A program made the translations under genes and the position numbers. Positions 6,098-9,198 of a DNA stretch of 9,198 bases are shown here, one piece after another. The notes below the pieces were generated by a model. That model did no database searches. It was not told where the DNA came from and saw only the letters and a list, made by a program, of their open reading frames with translations. The stretch comes from Gemmatimonadota bacterium (lineage in GTDB: Bacteria > Latescibacterota > UBA2968 > UBA8231), in NCBI GenBank assembly GCA_026706505.1, contig JAPOYQ010000798.1, positions 1-9,198 on the forward strand, in the 5' to 3' direction. The first letter of the stretch is position 1. The number at the start of each line of letters is the position of its first letter.

Positions 6098-6970
6098 GTC
6101 AACCAAGACAATCAGGAATGGGATGTGTTCGTATCCTACGCGTCGGAGGACCGTGAAGCCGTCGCTCGACCGTTGGCTACCTTCCTTCGCAACGTCGGAC
6201 TGCGGGTGTGGTATGACCAGATGGAGCTGCGGGTTGGAGATCGTTTGCGGCGGAGGATTGACGATGGATTGGCGCGGTGTAGCTTCGGTGTGGTTATTCT
6301 GTCAGAGAGCTTCTTTGCGAAACACTACCCCGAGTCAGAGCTTGATGGGTTGGCTCAGCGTGAGCATGACGGTCACGACCTAATTCTGCCTGTGTGGCAT
6401 GACGTTGACGTAGAGGCCGTGCGCCGCAACTCGCCGCGTCTCGCGGATCGCGTGGCTCTCAAGTGGCAAGACGGACTTGGCACGGTGGCCACGAAGTTGC
6501 TTGAGGTTATTGCTCCCGAGCGTCTTCCGAACGCTATTGACCTACAAGACAGCGTCAGCAGATTGCAGATCCCTCAAATCACTACGGGGGCTGAGCTCGC
6601 AACGCTGCTAGCCACGTCAGGTTGGCTCCTCGTCAGTGATGAGTTGCGCGGTGAGGACGTCGCTCTTGTCGGTGGGTTCCAGCAGGAACTGACAGATTGG
6701 GCGGCCATTTGGTCGGAACTGGGTCCACTTCAGCAGGCGGAGGCCGCCAACTCGCTCAGAGAGAACCTCGAGAGTCTTCAAGACGCTGGCTGGACGGTGT
6801 ATGGACGCATCGAACGACGACAGATTCTATTGCAGGGGCAGCTGGTCGGTAAGTGGCCGTGGGCGGTTTTGGTCACGGTGCGCGGTGAAGCGCAAGGTGT
6901 CATGCACCTTATGGGTGACCACATCGTGATCGTACGAGAGGACGGTACGAGACGCAATGTACCCCAATAG
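6095..6970 (+). CDS. TIR-domain protein with unrecognised C-terminal domain
   Basis: 291 residues from TTG 6095. Residues about 8-140 form a TIR domain: WDVFVSYASEDRE (first strand and loop), LRVWYDQMELRVGD (box 2 region), then CSFGVVILSESFFAKHYPE and SELDGL. Glu82 in the SEL segment is at the position of the catalytic glutamate of TIR NADases. Bacterial TIR proteins of this kind cleave NAD+ or make signalling nucleotides during phage defence, so NAD+ hydrolysis is an inference. The C-terminal half (about 150-291) is soluble alpha/beta-like, contains SGWLLVSDELRGEDVALVG and a Trp-rich strand region (VGKWPWAVLVTV), and matches no family I recognise. It might sense a trigger. No transmembrane segment is visible. 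Base composition is less GC-rich than the flanks, suggesting transfer. The next gene starts 431 bp downstream. Confidence 0.9.
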   Translation: MVNQDNQEWDVFVSYASEDREAVARPLATFLRNVGLRVWYDQMELRVGDRLRRRIDDGLARCSFGVVILSESFFAKHYPESELDGLAQREHDGHDLILPVWHDVDVEAVRRNSPRLADRVALKWQDGLGTVATKLLEVIAPERLPNAIDLQDSVSRLQIPQITTGAELATLLATSGWLLVSDELRGEDVALVGGFQQELTDWAAIWSELGPLQQAEAANSLRENLESLQDAGWTVYGRIERRQILLQGQLVGKWPWAVLVTVRGEAQGVMHLMGDHIVIVREDGTRRNVPQ

Positions 6971-7398
6971 GAAGAGGAGGAGCCCGGCGACTACGCGGTG
7001 TGGTAGGAGAGCTTGGGGCTGCAGGTTTCGGTGGGCGCGAGCTGGGTGGCATCCGTTGTTCGATGTCAGGTTCGGCGACGTCCGACACCAACCGCGTGGG
7101 TCCTCTGGGTGTGGAGCCGGGCGGAGTCGCACTTCGCGGACCGCGAGGGCGATCTCCCCCCCGCGACCGGCAGGTCTGGACGACGATGCTCGGGCCGGAC
7201 CACGCGGCAATCCGCTGGGTCGCCGGGCTGTTGCTTGCCCACGGGCGGGGTTCCCGCTCCTACGGGGGGCTCGACGCGGCGAGGTCTCCTCGTCGGCCAC
7301 CGGCCGCTACCACCGGGCGCGGGTGTCGACGTCGGCGGTGGTCAGATCGTCGTCCGCGAGGTATTCTGTAACGCGTTTTGTCAAAGGAGCTGCGATAA
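6971..7398. other. 428-bp gap between the TIR and DUF2806 genes, no recognised gene
   Basis: The gap is strongly GC-rich compared with the genes on either side and includes a run of seven C near 7157. Several frames are open (for example plus-strand 7000-7371), but their translations are Arg/Gly/Pro-rich and show no family motifs. This is typical of chance openness in GC-rich DNA or of an unrecognisable relic. No tRNA-like or terminator structure is seen. Confidence 0.55.
7339..7367 (+). promoter_or_regulatory. Possible promoter for the DUF2806 operon
   Basis: TGGTCA (7339-7344) and TATTCT (7362-7367), 17 bp apart, each match 4 of 6 consensus bases. They lie at the point where GC-rich DNA gives way to the lower-GC gene, followed by the ribosome site aaaggag at 7383-7389. 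Plausible but weak. Confidence 0.3.
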
Positions 7399-7401
7399 TT
7401 G

Positions 7402-8256
7402 ATGGCCCTTCCGACCCCTGTGGTTGATCTGGGAAGCCTTACAAAGCCAGCCGATACGCTGATCAAGAAGATATCCAACGCGATAGGTGGCGTCTTCGCT
7501 CCGTATCAAATCAAGAGACTCGCGAAGGCAGAAGCGGAAGCCCAACTCCTGAAGGCGCAAGGGGACGTTCGGGTTACGGATCTACAGCGAAGGGCCGTTC
7601 GGAGGTGGATTGCCGAAGAAGGTCATCGTCAGAACAACATCGAAGGCATCACCGCGAAAGCGTTGCCGCGCCTAACGGAAGACGCGGACGCGGGGTTGGT
7701 GGAGGACGACTGGTTTGTTAACTTCTTCGACAAGTCCCGGATCGTATCTGATGAACAGATGCAAGATCTGTGGGCGCGTGTCTTGTCGGGCGAGGCGAAT
7801 GCGCCGGGTTCGTTCTCTAGAAGGACCGTTAACGCGCTCGCCGATCTCGATAGGGCTGACGCCGAGTTGTTCACCGATCTGGCGGGATTTGTTTGGCATA
7901 GCGGCGGAAGGCCGATTCCACTCGTGTTCGATTCGGAAGCCACGATATACACGTCGCGCAGAATACACTTTGCCTCACTGAGCCATCTTGAGGACGTTGG
8001 CTTAGTGAAGTTCAATAACCTCACCGGATTTATCGTTCAAGGTATCGGCAAGAAGTGCCAGCTATACTACTACGGACGGGGGCTGGTGCTCGAGATGCCT
8101 AAGGATGAGAACAACCCCCTGGAAGTCGGTAGCGTTCTGTTGACGAAGGTCGGCTGGGAGTTGATGCAGGTGTGTGAAGGCAGACGCGTAGACGGATTCT
8201 GGGAGTATGTGAGCGACCGATGGCGACAGTACCTGCCATCATCGAGGGCTGAATAG
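7402..8256 (+). CDS. DUF2806 family protein
   Basis: 284 residues from ATG 7402. TTG 7399 is directly before it and 9 bases from AGGAG (7385-7389), so it could be the true start and add one residue. The family core is clear: RQNNIEGITAKALPRL (about 76-91), EDDWFVNFFDKSRIVSDEQM (101-120), then QDLWARVLSGEANAPGSFS (121-139). The N-terminus has TLIKKISNAIGGVF followed by a charged helix (AKAEAEAQLLKAQ, 41-53), possibly amphipathic or coiled-coil. The C-terminal part (about 165-280) is mixed alpha/beta. The family has no known biochemical role. I recall it, without being able to check, as common in accessory and phage-related regions. The small membrane protein gene follows 38 bp downstream, so the two are probably one operon. 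The lower GC than its surroundings suggests horizontal transfer. Confidence 0.82.
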   Translation: MALPTPVVDLGSLTKPADTLIKKISNAIGGVFAPYQIKRLAKAEAEAQLLKAQGDVRVTDLQRRAVRRWIAEEGHRQNNIEGITAKALPRLTEDADAGLVEDDWFVNFFDKSRIVSDEQMQDLWARVLSGEANAPGSFSRRTVNALADLDRADAELFTDLAGFVWHSGGRPIPLVFDSEATIYTSRRIHFASLSHLEDVGLVKFNNLTGFIVQGIGKKCQLYYYGRGLVLEMPKDENNPLEVGSVLLTKVGWELMQVCEGRRVDGFWEYVSDRWRQYLPSSRAE

Positions 8257-8294
8257 AACTGGCGCGGTTCACGCAAAGCCCCGAGTGTAGAACG

Positions 8295-8831
8295 ATGATG
8301 AAGAACCTTGAAACCCTGATCCCTTCAATTTTGCCCGGATTAGCAGGGGCCGTCGCAGGAGCTGTAACAGGTGCTTTCATTCTCCTCTACGGAGGTGACT
8401 ACCTGGACTCACGGGACAGCAAGAGGGACGTGCTACGCCGTCTGTCAGGAGCTTCTTTTACATTGACAGGAGATCGCTGCCCGCTGCCGAACGGCGAACC
8501 GTTCGTCGCGCTAAACGAGGCGTTCGTGGCCTACGCTGAAGACGAAGAAGTAATCGAGGCCTTGGAAGAATTGCGAGAATCAGGTGAGGAGAACACGGGG
8601 GAGTTGGTCGTAGCTCTGATCAAGCGGATGGCGGAATCCGCTGGCGTGCCCATTCCGGTAGACGACGCGTCTCTCATGCAACCACTCACGCCTCGCAGGG
8701 CCATGGACTTCGTCTACGACGTCCCACGGCCGGATTCGAGCGGGCACAGCACTGCCCGGGAGAGAGAAGTTGTCCTCACGAGATGCCTTTCTCCGTCCGA
8801 GGGCCGCGCGGCAGGACTCACAATCCGGTGA
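8295..8831 (+). CDS. Small membrane-anchored protein resembling DUF6680
   Basis: 178 residues; ATG 8295 and ATG 8298 are adjacent and either may be used. No strong Shine-Dalgarno is seen, so translational coupling to the upstream gene is possible. Residues about 9-33 form one Gly/Ala-rich transmembrane helix (ILPGLAGAVAGAVTGAFILL). A basic/acidic cytosolic stretch follows (DSRDSKRDVLRRL), then VALNEAFVAYAEDEEVIEAL (about 71-90) and LVVALIKRMAESAGVPIP. The R-x-x-R-L and ALN...F..D..V pattern resembles DUF6680-type proteins, whose function is unknown. Family members seem to end soon after a motif like SLMQPLTPR (about 126-134). The 44 residues beyond look like GC-rich read-through, possibly from a lost stop or a frameshift. 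Together with DUF2806 it could place an effector or sensor at the inner membrane; this is inference. Confidence 0.62.
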   Translation: MMKNLETLIPSILPGLAGAVAGAVTGAFILLYGGDYLDSRDSKRDVLRRLSGASFTLTGDRCPLPNGEPFVALNEAFVAYAEDEEVIEALEELRESGEENTGELVVALIKRMAESAGVPIPVDDASLMQPLTPRRAMDFVYDVPRPDSSGHSTAREREVVLTRCLSPSEGRAAGLTIR

Positions 8832-8835
8832 ACGG

Positions 8836-8871
8836 GTGCCGATCAGAGCCTGGGCCACGCACAATCGGCAC
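8836..8871 (+). other. Inverted repeat just after the last operon gene
   Basis: gtgccgat (8836-8843) and atcggcac (8864-8871) are perfect reverse complements around a 20-base loop, starting 5 bases past the stop at 8831. The position suits a terminator or mRNA-end structure, but there is no T-run and the loop is long. Confidence 0.35.
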
Positions 8872-9198
8872 GTGGCGGCTCGACGGCACCGCGCCGCGGG
8901 TTGGACGTGAACCTCGTGGAGCTCCTGACGCTGGCGACTTCGCTGGTAGCCGCGATCCAGAGCTGGCAGAGATCATTGCACCGGCGAGGCCCACACGCCG
9001 GTCCCCGATGGTTCCGCAACGCCCCGCCCTACCAATAGGGACGTCTGGAAAGACGAAGACCGGACATGTGGCGACGTGGACCCCCGACGCTGGACACCGG
9101 CGCGGTCATCGAGGTAGGGGCGGCGATCAGGACCTCGTCGTCCGTGTCGCTCGTACGACCCGGGCGCTCAGCCACCGACCCGTTGGGTCGCGGCAACC
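8872..9198. other. GC-rich end of window without a convincing gene
   Basis: Only short frames are present. A 43-residue frame runs GTG 8907 to TAG 9038 and is listed separately. Another open from ATG 9066 to the window edge reads MWRRGPPTLDTGAVIEVG and has no recognised relatives. Neither can be called firmly. Confidence 0.4.
8907..9038 (+). CDS. Possible 43-residue small protein or gene relic
   Basis: GTG 8907 opens MNLVELLTLATSLVAAIQSW, a hydrophobic start that could be a membrane helix. It is followed by a basic tail (QRSLHRRGPHAG) ending NAPPYQ before TAG 9036-9038. No clear ribosome site is present. It may be the start of a decayed membrane protein rather than a working gene. Confidence 0.2.
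   Translation: MNLVELLTLATSLVAAIQSWQRSLHRRGPHAGPRWFRNAPPYQ

Noticed and set aside
6827..7300. Minus-strand frame of 157 codons between TIR and DUF2806
   Set aside because: Low-complexity Arg/Pro/Ser translation that overlaps the end of the TIR gene antisense. There is no ribosome site and no family motif.
6971..7398. The gap as a non-coding RNA or retron-type element
   Set aside because: No reverse transcriptase is in the window and no extended stem structure or tRNA-like fold is seen.

Overview
The window is high-GC bacterial DNA. Signal-peptide proteins and an outer-membrane phospholipase-like beta-barrel point to a Gram-negative-type (two-membrane) cell. The genus cannot be set from the sequence. 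The peptidoglycan-binding/ankyrin protein recalls gene sets of environmental diderm lineages such as Acidobacteriota, but that is only an impression.

Left part (1-3783): a fragment that looks like an IS1634-type transposase runs off the left edge on the minus strand. It is followed by two exported proteins on the plus strand. The first is a large protein with an N-terminal peptidoglycan-binding domain, about a dozen ankyrin repeats and a cysteine-rich C-terminal module. The second is an outer-membrane phospholipase A (PldA/OMPLA)-like barrel with a visible His-x-Ser-Asn-Gly motif. The ankyrin block carries a recent internal 128-bp duplication.

Middle part (3784-6094): a graveyard of defence and mobile genes. 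It holds the decayed C-terminus of an MmeI/YeeA-type DNA methyltransferase on the minus strand with four frameshifts, and an intact HI1419/HI1420-type (HigBA-like) toxin-antitoxin pair with a probable autoregulatory operator in its promoter. It also holds two type I-E-like CRISPR repeats spaced like one repeat-spacer unit, and an unrecognised small gene broken by one frameshift.

Right part (6095-8831): three plus-strand genes whose base composition is visibly less GC-rich than the DNA between them. They are a TIR-domain protein with an unrecognised C-terminal domain, a DUF2806 protein, and a small membrane-anchored protein resembling the DUF6680 family. The last two are 38 bp apart and probably co-transcribed. 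TIR is 431 bp upstream, separated by GC-rich sequence without a recognisable gene. The setting suggests a defence island, and the TIR/DUF2806/membrane protein set is the best candidate for an undescribed antiphage system. Function is inferred from context only. The last 370 bp holds no convincing gene.
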